From Colwellia sp. 20A7 (GTDB lineage Bacteria > Pseudomonadota > Gammaproteobacteria > Enterobacterales > Alteromonadaceae), in NCBI RefSeq assembly GCF_009832865.1, contig NZ_CP047130.1, forward strand, positions 1,364,001 through 1,428,000: 64,000 nucleotides of DNA. Direction: 5' to 3'. Shown here piece by piece: positions 30,175 through 38,714 of the stretch. Within the stretch, counting starts at the first letter, position 1; each line of letters begins with the position of its first letter. The notes beneath the pieces are model-generated. The model was not told the origin of the DNA, did no database searches, and worked only from the letters and a program-made list of their open reading frames with translations. Both the position numbers and the translations under genes were made by a program.

Positions 30175-30208
30175 GAACCTATATGCCGAAACTTTTAGTT
30201 TCGTTTGA

Positions 30209-30736
30209 TTAAAAAATAGAAACACTTGAATTTTGAGGTGTTAGCTTAAGCTTTCTTTTTTGATTATCACTTTTGCGGGTCGCAACAATATCTAATACTT
30301 GCTCTGTCGGCGCAGTTCCAAACAAGTCTATTGTGTATTCCAATGGGCTAAGTAAGTCAGTTAAATTGTATCGTCCCATCACAACCAGTTGTGATACAGG
30401 ATCTTTTGGTGACTGATGCGACGTGACGGGAGAAAGGATCATATCTTCTAACACTAACTTTCTTTTTTTATCTTTTAGTACAACTTTTTCGTGGATAACA
30501 TTGGTAATAACACTGCGGTGTTTAGTAAATTCAGTGTTTGACAGTTTGCCGTCATTATCATCATCAACGCCTTCAAAAGCGGTAATAGGCAATGAAAGCA
30601 CCATAAATACGCCATTATCAATAATGTTGAGTGTGCCACGTTGCGACACCATAACATGTGCAGATGCGTGCTGTGATAAGAGTATGCTAGATAGCAAAGT
30701 AACAACTGAGATAAGGCTTTTTTTTATATATTTCAT
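30209..30736 (-). CDS. Exported protein with one EF-hand
   Basis: The 175-residue protein has a signal peptide (basic start, hydrophobic core to residue 21, cleavage after HASA at 26). A canonical EF-hand calcium loop, DDDNDGKLSNTEF, lies at 58-70. The rest is beta-rich without motifs I recognise. It lies 147 bases after the YHYH lipoprotein gene on the same strand, so both exported proteins may act together, but no function is known to me. The ATG at 30736 has only a weak ribosome site. Confidence 0.65.
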   Translation of the reverse strand: MKYIKKSLISVVTLLSSILLSQHASAHVMVSQRGTLNIIDNGVFMVLSLPITAFEGVDDDNDGKLSNTEFTKHRSVITNVIHEKVVLKDKKRKLVLEDMILSPVTSHQSPKDPVSQLVVMGRYNLTDLLSPLEYTIDLFGTAPTEQVLDIVATRKSDNQKRKLKLTPQNSSVSIF

Positions 30737-30883
30737 AAGGTGGCTCTATAGTTTATTTAACTTAACTAAATTTAACTAAATTTAACTTAATTAGTTTGGA
30801 TTAGTTGAGAGTATTCATTAGGAGTTAACACAACAGGCTTTTTACTAAAATCACCTGTTATGCACCTACTCAACTGAGTACTC

Positions 30884-32191
30884 TTATTGTGGTGGTGGAC
30901 CGCCAGCCGATTCTACTTCACCTGTTACACAACGTTGGAAATATGGGTAAGTGTCAGTTGCATAATAATGATAAATTCCTTGTGGAAATTCGGGGGTAAC
31001 GCCAACTCGACCATTACATTCATCTAAATCACCAGAATCAGCAATATATTCCCAATCTTCAGCAAATGTACCTAGGCTATAAGTTTCAGTTGATGGACGA
31101 GATGTTGATATGTCTGTTTTTAATTGATAACTGCCTGTTACCGCTTTTATTGCTGAGGTTGAATCGCTAGCAATGGTATAACCATAACGCGCATAGATAG
31201 GGAAGCCGTCAGCAGCCCAACCGATAATTGTCATTTTAGTCTCATTGCCATCTTGTTGAGTAATGAAGCCTTCAGGCATACCATGGTAATGATAAGCACC
31301 GCCTGGTTGTACATGCGCGTTGTTGTCGTCGGTACCAAAATCAAAATTATTGTGACCTAATGCTTCAATATGCCAATTACCTGAGTTATCGATTAAGCTA
31401 CAGTTTTCTGCCGAATCATCACAACTTCCTGCTGTACCTGCATCAATTTTTACACCATTGAGTACATAACCAGTAACACCGGCAGGTCCGCCTAATGTTG
31501 TTGCTGTTGTCGTTTCAACAGGTGTTAATGTAAAACTGTCGGTTATACTTTGTTCTGTGATTGAATTTGGATTGTCTTCGTTGGGGAAAGTGCCAACAGC
31601 GTGATCAGGGACACCATTTGCTGTTATTTCACGCTCTTCATCTGTACAGCTCCAAGTAACAGTACTGTATAATTGTACTGAATTTGATTCATTATAAGCG
31701 TCGTAGTTATAGTCACATAAAACACCTGTTGTTGAACCGTCAGAAACTTCCGACACGGTAATATCAACACTATCAACTTCACTGTTTTCTTCGTCATCAT
31801 TTACCATTAGCGTGACAACATAAACACCTGCTACATCTGCTGAAAATGAGGTTGTCGAGTCAGTATCGCTAGATAATGTAGCAACACTGCCGTCAGGTAA
31901 CGTAGATAAGCTCCATGAGTAGCCAAGTGTGTCGCCATCAGCGTCACTACTTGCTTCGCCAGATAATGCGACTGTACTACCAACAAATAAGGTTTGGTCT
32001 GCACCAGCATTGGCAACCGGCGCAGTGTTAGTGTCAACCGTACTGCCGGTATCACCTGTATCATCCGAATCGCTGGTACTGCTTCCACCGCAAGCCGCAA
32101 GAGAAGATGCAAACAATAAGCTTAGTAAGGCGGTACTTGCATTATTTCTACAGCTTAATGTTCTTTTTATGTGTAATAGAGATGGCTTCAT
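30884..32191 (-). CDS. YHYH-domain lipoprotein with a PKD-like region
   Basis: The 435-residue protein has a lipoprotein signal ending LAAC (Cys34), so it is anchored to a membrane from the periplasmic side. An Asp/Ser/Thr linker (35-58) precedes a PKD/REJ-like beta-sandwich (59-148, with SSDADGD and YSWSLSTLPDGS). The C-terminal YHYH domain holds YHYH at 300-303, GWAADGFPIYARYGY at 324-338 and a second IYHYY at 406-410. The function of YHYH domains is not established. ATG at 32191 is chosen because GGAGG lies 9 bases upstream; the in-frame GTG at 32200 abuts that site. Confidence 0.82.
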   Translation of the reverse strand: MKPSLLHIKRTLSCRNNASTALLSLLFASSLAACGGSSTSDSDDTGDTGSTVDTNTAPVANAGADQTLFVGSTVALSGEASSDADGDTLGYSWSLSTLPDGSVATLSSDTDSTTSFSADVAGVYVVTLMVNDDEENSEVDSVDITVSEVSDGSTTGVLCDYNYDAYNESNSVQLYSTVTWSCTDEEREITANGVPDHAVGTFPNEDNPNSITEQSITDSFTLTPVETTTATTLGGPAGVTGYVLNGVKIDAGTAGSCDDSAENCSLIDNSGNWHIEALGHNNFDFGTDDNNAHVQPGGAYHYHGMPEGFITQQDGNETKMTIIGWAADGFPIYARYGYTIASDSTSAIKAVTGSYQLKTDISTSRPSTETYSLGTFAEDWEYIADSGDLDECNGRVGVTPEFPQGIYHYYATDTYPYFQRCVTGEVESAGGPPPQ

Positions 32192-32295
32192 TTGACACAC
32201 CCTCCAAGGGGATAATATTTACAATTGGTTTATATGCTGTAAATAATAATAGGTCAATGTGCAAATAATGTGCATATAATGAGGAGTTTTTTTGT

Positions 32296-32465
32296 TATTC
32301 TGAATATTTCTCGTCATTCTGAGTCTCGCTTTTATTCAACCACACGCATGGGATTCCGTATTAAGTGAACTACGGAATGACAGAAGTGGTGACCAACGGA
32401 GTGACGTCGCTCTCTAAGTTATGCTGTGTAGTTCTGGGGATTCAGAACCTCGCTTTTATTCAACC
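32296..32465. repeat. Dispersed palindromic repeat, second locus
   Basis: This fills most of the 318-base gap between the YHYH gene and mltC. GGATTCCGTA (32351-32360) pairs with TACGGAATGAC (32371-32381), and two CGCTTTTATTCAACC segments flank it. The sequence is the inverted-orientation relative of the family at 1780-2015 and 49891-50080. Confidence 0.75.
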
Positions 32466-32509
32466 GCCCACGAACTGACTATATCGTGGGGCGTTTTGAT
32501 TATTATCTA

Positions 32510-33670
32510 TCAGTAACTTTTTTCAGCCTTAGTTACTTTTTCTAAATAACGGCGAGATTCTGATTTAGGGTGTTTTTGTGTCAGTAAATAATAAACATCG
32601 TTAGATGACTTTGTGTTGAGTACTTTCATCGCTGTTGTTCTATTACTGTGAAAGGTTTTTAGTACATTTCCTGCACCACCATTGTATGCAGAAATAATTG
32701 AATAATGTCGGCTAGTTGAATTAGCAACTTCGTTTAAATAGTTGTTATTTAGAATATACAAATAGGCAGCGCCAATATCAATGTTATAAGCAGGATCAAA
32801 TAGTTGTTGTTTTGTTGGCATGCCAGTTTTATTTTTAATGCGTTGGAATACATCAGCACCTGCGGTTTTTGGCACAACTTGCATCAAGCCGTAGGCATTA
32901 GCTGAACTTACTGCCAAAGGGTTAAAGCTACTTTCAGTTTCAATTATTCCATAGATCAATTGTGGTGATATTTGATAACGTTTAGCTGCAGCGAGTACAT
33001 AGGTACTGTATTTTTGTTCGCGTAAATGCTGATGCTTCTCAACCATATCAATTCTAACTGCGTAAATTTGTTTTCCGTTGTTGTTATATTTTTGCAATTT
33101 GAACTCGGTTAAATACTTGGAAAATCGATTAGCACGCCATTGATATTGAATCGCTTTATCATCATGATCAAGCACTTGCTGATATAAATAAGGCTGGCCT
33201 GACAGTTTGGGAATATCGCTTGAAAATATATCAGTTTTACTAGGATCTGCTGTTGATAATAGGGTAGTGGTGATGGCGTTTTGTAAATTAGTGAGCGTTT
33301 TAGTTTGAGAACTATCTGCTAAAGTTTCAATTAGTATGGTGCCTTTTTCAAAATCAACAATTGCACGGGATCTGTAATTATTTGTATATTTAACCAGTTT
33401 TTTATTATTAGGTACTTGCGGATTTTTTTCGCCCCATACGTCACCAACTTTTTGGCTTAATTCATCCAACAACGCTTTAATATCACTGACATCTTTGAGA
33501 ATAAGTTTATTGGTGTGAACTGCTTGTTGAGCAATAGCAATAATATCTGGATTATTAGATTCTATTTGTTTAATTAAGGTTTCGGCGCTTCGAATTGAAT
33601 CTAAGTTTGGTGTGGTTTTGCAGCTAGTTAAGCTGATGATAAGAATAAGCATTAATGTTTTTTTAAACAT
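32510..33670 (-). CDS. mltC: Membrane-bound lytic murein transglycosylase C
   Basis: This lipoprotein cleaves peptidoglycan between MurNAc and GlcNAc, forming 1,6-anhydro ends. The 386-residue protein has the lipobox LTSC at 14-17, the MltC-specific N-terminal domain (VWGEKNPQVPNNKKLVKY at 78-95), and a C-terminal SLT domain. That domain has ETESSFNP with catalytic Glu246, AYGLMQVVPKTAG, and SAYNGGAGNV. It stands alone, divergently placed from nothing obvious. Confidence 0.93.
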   Translation of the reverse strand: MFKKTLMLILIISLTSCKTTPNLDSIRSAETLIKQIESNNPDIIAIAQQAVHTNKLILKDVSDIKALLDELSQKVGDVWGEKNPQVPNNKKLVKYTNNYRSRAIVDFEKGTILIETLADSSQTKTLTNLQNAITTTLLSTADPSKTDIFSSDIPKLSGQPYLYQQVLDHDDKAIQYQWRANRFSKYLTEFKLQKYNNNGKQIYAVRIDMVEKHQHLREQKYSTYVLAAAKRYQISPQLIYGIIETESSFNPLAVSSANAYGLMQVVPKTAGADVFQRIKNKTGMPTKQQLFDPAYNIDIGAAYLYILNNNYLNEVANSTSRHYSIISAYNGGAGNVLKTFHSNRTTAMKVLNTKSSNDVYYLLTQKHPKSESRRYLEKVTKAEKSY

Positions 33671-33899
33671 TACAGCTAACCTTTACATCACGGTGATTCT
33701 TTGTGCTAGTGTATTGTTTCACATTTGGGATGGGCAAAAGTCATAATCCATATTAGTGTTATATTTCACAGTTCAATAACTTTCTAAATTACTCTATAGA
33801 ATACTTTGTAGATTGTTTATGCGGAATAAACAATCTACAAAGTAGGAGAACTGATAATTGTGTTTAAAAGCTTAAAGTTTAAAATGATGAACGGTTGTA

Positions 33900-35438
33900 T
33901 TAATGAAATGTAGTACTTAGTGCTTCGATTTCTTTGGCACTATTGTTAACACTTTCTCCACTTAAGCTTACTTTATTACATAGCACTTCATTTTCTTTTG
34001 AAATAATATCTATATCTGTAATTTGCTTGTTCATTTGTTCAGATACAACATTCTGCTCTTCAGTCGCTGTCGATATTTGTGCGGTCATATCACTAACATC
34101 ACCAACACTTTTCATGATATTTTCGATAGCTTGTTTAATAATTAATGTATTAGCAGAACATGCCTCAGCACTATCCTTACTTACTAGCATTACTGTACTC
34201 CACTCTTGTAAAGTTTTTTGTAATTCTAACACTGAACGTTGTATATCTCCGGTTGCATCTTGAGTTCTACTGGCTAATGTTCTCACTTCATCGGCAACCA
34301 CAGCAAAGCCTCGGCCTTGCTCCCCGGCTCGTGCTGCTTCAATTGCAGCATTAAGGGCTAGTAAATTAGTTTGATCAGCAATACCTTGAATCTCACTCAT
34401 AATCTTTGAGATTTTATCAACATCTAGGACTAAACTCTCTGCACTATTTGCAGCCGAATGAACATCATTAGCGAGGCTACTCATTCTTTTTTGATTGTTT
34501 GTGACTAAGTTTGTCGCATCGTCACATTCTTGTTGAACTTGTGTCACTTTATCATGTGTCGATACGGTATTTTCACTAACATTACTAATAGTGCTACTCA
34601 TTTCATCAATAGCAGTAGAAAACTGTTCTAATTGTTGATTAATATTTGAAGTGCCTGTCAGCATTTCGTTTGAGGCTAATTTTAATGTTTCAGCTTGACT
34701 CGATAATATTTTTCCCGCGTCATAGCTACGGCCAAGAACAGTACGTATGCGGGCTTGCAATAAGGTAGTTTGATATTTCGTTATATTCGTTAAGCCCTTA
34801 CCGGTAAAAATAAAGCGAGATGGACTATCAGAATGTTTTTTAATTTCTTCTACATAATTTGGAAAGGTAAATAATTCTTCAGAAAAAATAAGTGCTGTGG
34901 CCATGATATTCAACAAAATAATAACTGCGGTGATATATGAGTCTAAATATAATAAAGAAAATAAAAGGGAAGTGGCGAGCATAAGTCCGATAATAAGACG
35001 TTTTAATTTTGTGTTTGCGTGAAAGTCTGACACAGTTTTTTGAGCATTTAATTTATCATAAAAATTTTGAGCATCATTTTTTTGTTGAGTTGTGGGTTTT
35101 ACCCTGACTGATTGATAACCTGTAATTCTACCTCCTTCTGATAAAGGGGTTACATAGGCATCTACCCAATAATAATCGCCATTTTTACAACGATTTTTAA
35201 TCATACCACGCCAAGACTCGCCATTTTTTAACTTCTTCCATAGATCAGAAAAAGCTTCTTTTGGCATATTAGGGTGGCGAACAATATTGTGATGTTGTCC
35301 TTTTAGCTCTTCTAAAGTGTAGCCAGCTACCCGACAGAACTCTTCATTCGCATAAACAATATCTCCTTGTAAGTCAGTAATGGAAACTAATTGTTCATCG
35401 TTTGAAAAATTGAGTTCTTTGTTGGTTGTATTTGGCAT
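33900..35438 (-). CDS. PAS-containing methyl-accepting chemotaxis protein (Aer-like)
   Basis: This chemoreceptor has an N-terminal PAS domain (about 15-115; VSITDLQGDIVYANEEFCRVAGY, and GYYWVDAYV-like NGDYYWVDAYVTPL), as in Aer, suggesting redox or small-ligand sensing in the cytoplasm. Two hydrophobic segments at about 148-185 anchor it. The signalling domain contains the hairpin tip ALNAAIEAARAGEQGRGFAV and VADEVRTLA. It ends TTFH, with no CheR-docking pentapeptide visible. It is divergent from the GTPase operon with a 364-base gap; a functional link is possible but unshown. Confidence 0.92.
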   Translation of the reverse strand: MPNTTNKELNFSNDEQLVSITDLQGDIVYANEEFCRVAGYTLEELKGQHHNIVRHPNMPKEAFSDLWKKLKNGESWRGMIKNRCKNGDYYWVDAYVTPLSEGGRITGYQSVRVKPTTQQKNDAQNFYDKLNAQKTVSDFHANTKLKRLIIGLMLATSLLFSLLYLDSYITAVIILLNIMATALIFSEELFTFPNYVEEIKKHSDSPSRFIFTGKGLTNITKYQTTLLQARIRTVLGRSYDAGKILSSQAETLKLASNEMLTGTSNINQQLEQFSTAIDEMSSTISNVSENTVSTHDKVTQVQQECDDATNLVTNNQKRMSSLANDVHSAANSAESLVLDVDKISKIMSEIQGIADQTNLLALNAAIEAARAGEQGRGFAVVADEVRTLASRTQDATGDIQRSVLELQKTLQEWSTVMLVSKDSAEACSANTLIIKQAIENIMKSVGDVSDMTAQISTATEEQNVVSEQMNKQITDIDIISKENEVLCNKVSLSGESVNNSAKEIEALSTTFH

Positions 35439-35802
35439 TTATTATCCTTTAGTTAACTTTTAGACTTTGTACTACTTATTTCACTACGTATTATAGTTAA
35501 CAAATTTTAATGTACTTAATTGAATTATATCTATTTATTATATATTAATTAATGGTTATAGGTAAATAGAGGTGTTAAGAAGCTTGTAACTATAGTAGTA
35601 AATATTTCAATAGTTGCGCTAACTTTACTGTTAATTATATTTATTAAATTAAAAAAATAAAATTAATATACTGTATAGATAATAATCATTGTGGTGCTAT
35701 AGTATTAATTTAAATCAGTTTAAAAAGCTAAACAAGTATATTTTTAATTTACTGGAACATTAAATATACCGCACTATTTTTTGCTTAAAATGGAATATTC
35801 GT
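35439..35802. other. Intergenic region between chemoreceptor gene and GTPase operon
   Basis: This 364-base stretch is very AT-rich and must contain the divergent promoters of the chemoreceptor gene and the GTPase operon. I can see no clear -35/-10 pair, operator or hairpin that I would defend. Confidence 0.4.
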
Positions 35803-36339
35803 ATGTCAAATAAAAATAAAAACGATGAAGAAGCACAAGAATCTATTACCCCCATTGGAGAACTTGATCAACTTAGGCAAATAGTCTTTGGTGATGCCCA
35901 GCAGCAGCTAATTACACAACTAACGACATTACGAAGTGATATGGAGCAAGCCCTTAACGAACAAGATAAAAAGTTTTCAATTCGTTTAGATAAAATGCAA
36001 ATAGATATTAGTCAACAATTAGAAAATTTAGAAAAACAAGTAAATTTTGTTGATAAACGTCATGATGATAATGAAGAAAGTATGCAAAAAGACCATACCA
36101 GTTTAGCGTCAGAATACGAAATGTTTACCGTAGCAACACAGCAAGATTTTAAAGATATTGAACAGTCGCTTAATAGCGAAAGTGCGGTATTGTCTAATGG
36201 TTTCAATGAACAACTTGAGCAGCTTAAAAACCATCTTGAGGCGGTATCAAAAGAATTAAGTTCGTCTAAAACCGATCGTAAAACACTGGCTAAATTGCTG
36301 GCAACAATGGCAACAAACTTGGCAGATGACCAGCTATAA
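35803..36339 (+). CDS. Coiled-coil protein, first gene of the GTPase/OmpA operon
   Basis: The 178-residue acidic protein lacks a signal peptide or membrane segment. It is predicted to be almost wholly helical with long coiled coils (about 45-165). Its segment ELDQLRQIVFGDAQ at about 19-32 resembles QLEQLRSLILGKNS near the start of the next protein, so the two may share a short docking motif. Its stop codon overlaps the next start by one base (TAATG), indicating translational coupling. I do not recognise a named family. Confidence 0.72.
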   Translation: MSNKNKNDEEAQESITPIGELDQLRQIVFGDAQQQLITQLTTLRSDMEQALNEQDKKFSIRLDKMQIDISQQLENLEKQVNFVDKRHDDNEESMQKDHTSLASEYEMFTVATQQDFKDIEQSLNSESAVLSNGFNEQLEQLKNHLEAVSKELSSSKTDRKTLAKLLATMATNLADDQL

Positions 36340-38120
36340 TGTCGAAGTCATCTGATACCGAGCAAGTTGAATCTGAACAGCAACTTGAACAATTAAGATC
36401 GCTAATACTGGGTAAAAACAGTCATGTGGTAACCGACGCTATTCAAAAAGAAGCGCGTACTATTGTGGGTGAGGTATTTACTGAAGCATTACACGATAGA
36501 CAAAAAAAAGATGGCTCGGTTAATAAAGTTTTATTGCCTATTGTAGAAGATGTGGTAGAAGATTCGGTCGCACATAATAGTGACAGGTTAGTAAACTCCC
36601 TTTATCCCTTAATGGGCAGTTTAGTAAGAAAGTCAGTGACGGCTTTTCTAACTGATTTTATGGAAAAAACAAACCAGTTAATTGATAGTAGCCTAACATT
36701 GAAAGGGTTAACTTGGCGCATTAAAGCCTGGCAAGCGGGTGTTAAATTCTCACAGTATGTTGCTTCACAAACATTTGTTTATCGAGTTGAACATGTTTTT
36801 TTAATCCATAGAGAAACAGGGTTATTACTAAACTCGGTGAATTTTAATAGCACAGCGAAAAGTGATGCCGATTTAATTTCTTCTATGTTAACGGCAATTA
36901 ATGACTTTGTTGGTGATTCTTTTTTAGATAATGAAGATGGATTAAAAGAACAGCTAGAAACGGTGACAACCGATAATTTCACCTTATTAATAAAGCCAGG
37001 GCCTAATGCATTGGTAGTAGCTGCGGTAACAGGTAAACCACCGCAAAAAGTTAGTGATAAACTACAAATAATATTAGAAAGTATTCACAGTTTGTACGCC
37101 AATGATCTTATGCAGTTTAACGGCGATAATGAAGCCTTTGTTACGGCCGAAAATTTACTGAGAGATTGTTTATTAGCAGAGCAAAAAACACCAGAGCCTA
37201 AAAATAAAAAAACACCTTGGTTTGCTTGGTTGGCTGTTTTAGCCTTTATGATTTTAATTGGTTTTCAAGCGGTAAAGTGGTGGGAGAACCAAGCTTTAAC
37301 CGATAAGCTGATGACGCTAGATCATGAATCAGGTGTTGTTATTAATCATATTGACGTACAAAGTAATAACAAGGTTAAACTTGATATTTTACGTGATCCT
37401 GACGCTATTTTGGTTTCTGAATGGTTAGAGGAAAACAGTCTTACTATTGAGCAACTATCATTAACTGAGCGACTGTATCATTCTTTAGATTCTGACATTC
37501 TAAATATCAGAGCACAACGGGTTTTACTTGAATATCCTGAACTTAACATGATGTGGAACAAAGAACGTTTATACTTATCGGGGACACTCGCTGTACTAAA
37601 ATCTGAAAAACTGGTAACTGCATTGATGGCCGCTGGTTTTACGCTAGAAAGAAATTTAATAATAGAGGATGTTAAGCCTCCTTCTGCTAATGAAGCCATT
37701 TCAACTAAGGCGATTAAAGCGCAAATATTTAAAGATTTAGTTGGTAGGATAACAACTATTCAACTTGACTTTCCCGTTGCTAGTGCTGATGTAACACCAA
37801 ATATGCACTCAACTCTGCAGCAACTTTATCAATATTTTCATCAACTAAACCAATTAGCGGATGAACTTGATTTAAACGTTGGTTTAGTCGTTATTGGCTG
37901 TAGTGATAATTCAGGTAGTATTGCTAAGAATACGTTATTAAGTAGGCAGCGCGGAGAAAATACGGGTAATGCTTTAAATCTTTTAGGGCTAAGTAAAGAG
38001 CAAATGTATGTTACAGGTTTAGGGCAAATAGATATTATGAACGTAAAAAATAATGCAAGAAAAGTTCTCTTTAACGTGCTATATGTAAGCAGTGGTGAAA
38101 AAACAAACAAGAAAATGTAA
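36339..38120 (+). CDS. Trans-envelope OmpA-like protein with a cytosolic longin/roadblock-like region
   Basis: The 593-residue protein has no signal peptide. Residues 1-290 should be cytosolic; 145-262 (RVEHVFLIHRETGLLLNSV, then DADLISSMLTAINDFVGDSF) have the strand-helix pattern I associate with longin/roadblock-type GTPase-binding domains. A single membrane segment follows (293-312). Residues 330-455 are a periplasmic linker region, and about 470-583 form an OmpA-type peptidoglycan-binding domain with GCSDNSGS and NTLLSRQRGENT. The topology would tie the cell wall to a cytosolic GTPase encoded 95 bases downstream. The OmpA domain is confident; the longin-like reading is inference. Confidence 0.82.
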   Translation: MSKSSDTEQVESEQQLEQLRSLILGKNSHVVTDAIQKEARTIVGEVFTEALHDRQKKDGSVNKVLLPIVEDVVEDSVAHNSDRLVNSLYPLMGSLVRKSVTAFLTDFMEKTNQLIDSSLTLKGLTWRIKAWQAGVKFSQYVASQTFVYRVEHVFLIHRETGLLLNSVNFNSTAKSDADLISSMLTAINDFVGDSFLDNEDGLKEQLETVTTDNFTLLIKPGPNALVVAAVTGKPPQKVSDKLQIILESIHSLYANDLMQFNGDNEAFVTAENLLRDCLLAEQKTPEPKNKKTPWFAWLAVLAFMILIGFQAVKWWENQALTDKLMTLDHESGVVINHIDVQSNNKVKLDILRDPDAILVSEWLEENSLTIEQLSLTERLYHSLDSDILNIRAQRVLLEYPELNMMWNKERLYLSGTLAVLKSEKLVTALMAAGFTLERNLIIEDVKPPSANEAISTKAIKAQIFKDLVGRITTIQLDFPVASADVTPNMHSTLQQLYQYFHQLNQLADELDLNVGLVVIGCSDNSGSIAKNTLLSRQRGENTGNALNLLGLSKEQMYVTGLGQIDIMNVKNNARKVLFNVLYVSSGEKTNKKM

Positions 38121-38215
38121 TCAAATAAAAATGTAAATGTAGAATAAACGTTAAAGGGATATGCCTGATATCAACTGGCATTTTAACAGCACTATACAGA
38201 AATTGGAGACGGCTT

Positions 38216-38713
38216 TTGATTCAAAAGAAAATTTGTTTACTCGGTGCCTCTAGCGTAGGAAAAACAAGTTTAGTTAAGCAATTTGTGGAAGGTATTTTTA
38301 ACGAAAAATACCTAACGACTATCGGTGTTAAAATTGATAAAAAAGTTGTTACGCTAGAAAATAATTCTCTGCAGTTTATGCTCTGGGATATTGAAGGCAA
38401 TGATCGCTATAATGCTTTTCAAGAACGCTATTTACGTGGCGCATCAGCCTATATTATTGTCGCGGATCAAACACGCACTACCTCTTTAATCGAAGGTTTA
38501 GAAATTCATAGTCTCGCCCGAAAAGTTGCTAAATGTCCCGCTATTCTCGCTATCAATAAAAGTGATTTACAACCAAGTTGGCATTGGGAAGATAAAGGGC
38601 TAGAAGATTATAAAGATTTGTTTGATTTACATTTTTATACAAGTGCTAAAACCGGCGCAAATGTAGAAAACATGTTTATTGAGCTGGCTAAATTGCTGCA
38701 AGAGAATTCATAG
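38216..38713 (+). CDS. Ras/Rab-like small GTPase
   Basis: The 165-residue protein is a compact Ras-superfamily G domain: P-loop GASSVGKT (10-17), switch I YLTTIGVKI (32-40), DxxG as WDIEGND (57-63), NKSD (114-117) and TSAK (142-145). Asn62 occupies the position of catalytic Gln61 of Ras, so intrinsic hydrolysis may be slow and need a partner. There is no C-terminal prenylation cysteine. TTG is the likely start, with GGAG 7 bases upstream. It lies between the OmpA-like and GGDEF-EAL genes; the next start follows one base after its stop. Confidence 0.88.
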   Translation: MIQKKICLLGASSVGKTSLVKQFVEGIFNEKYLTTIGVKIDKKVVTLENNSLQFMLWDIEGNDRYNAFQERYLRGASAYIIVADQTRTTSLIEGLEIHSLARKVAKCPAILAINKSDLQPSWHWEDKGLEDYKDLFDLHFYTSAKTGANVENMFIELAKLLQENS

Positions 38714-38714
38714 C

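Noticed and set aside
30423..30779. 118-codon open frame antisense to the EF-hand gene
   Set aside because: The reverse-strand frame has a signal peptide and an EF-hand, which is stronger evidence; the forward frame has no motif.
32296..32465. Palindromic repeats as a CRISPR array
   Set aside because: Units are few, irregularly spaced and recur at distant loci, with no spacer pattern and no cas genes.
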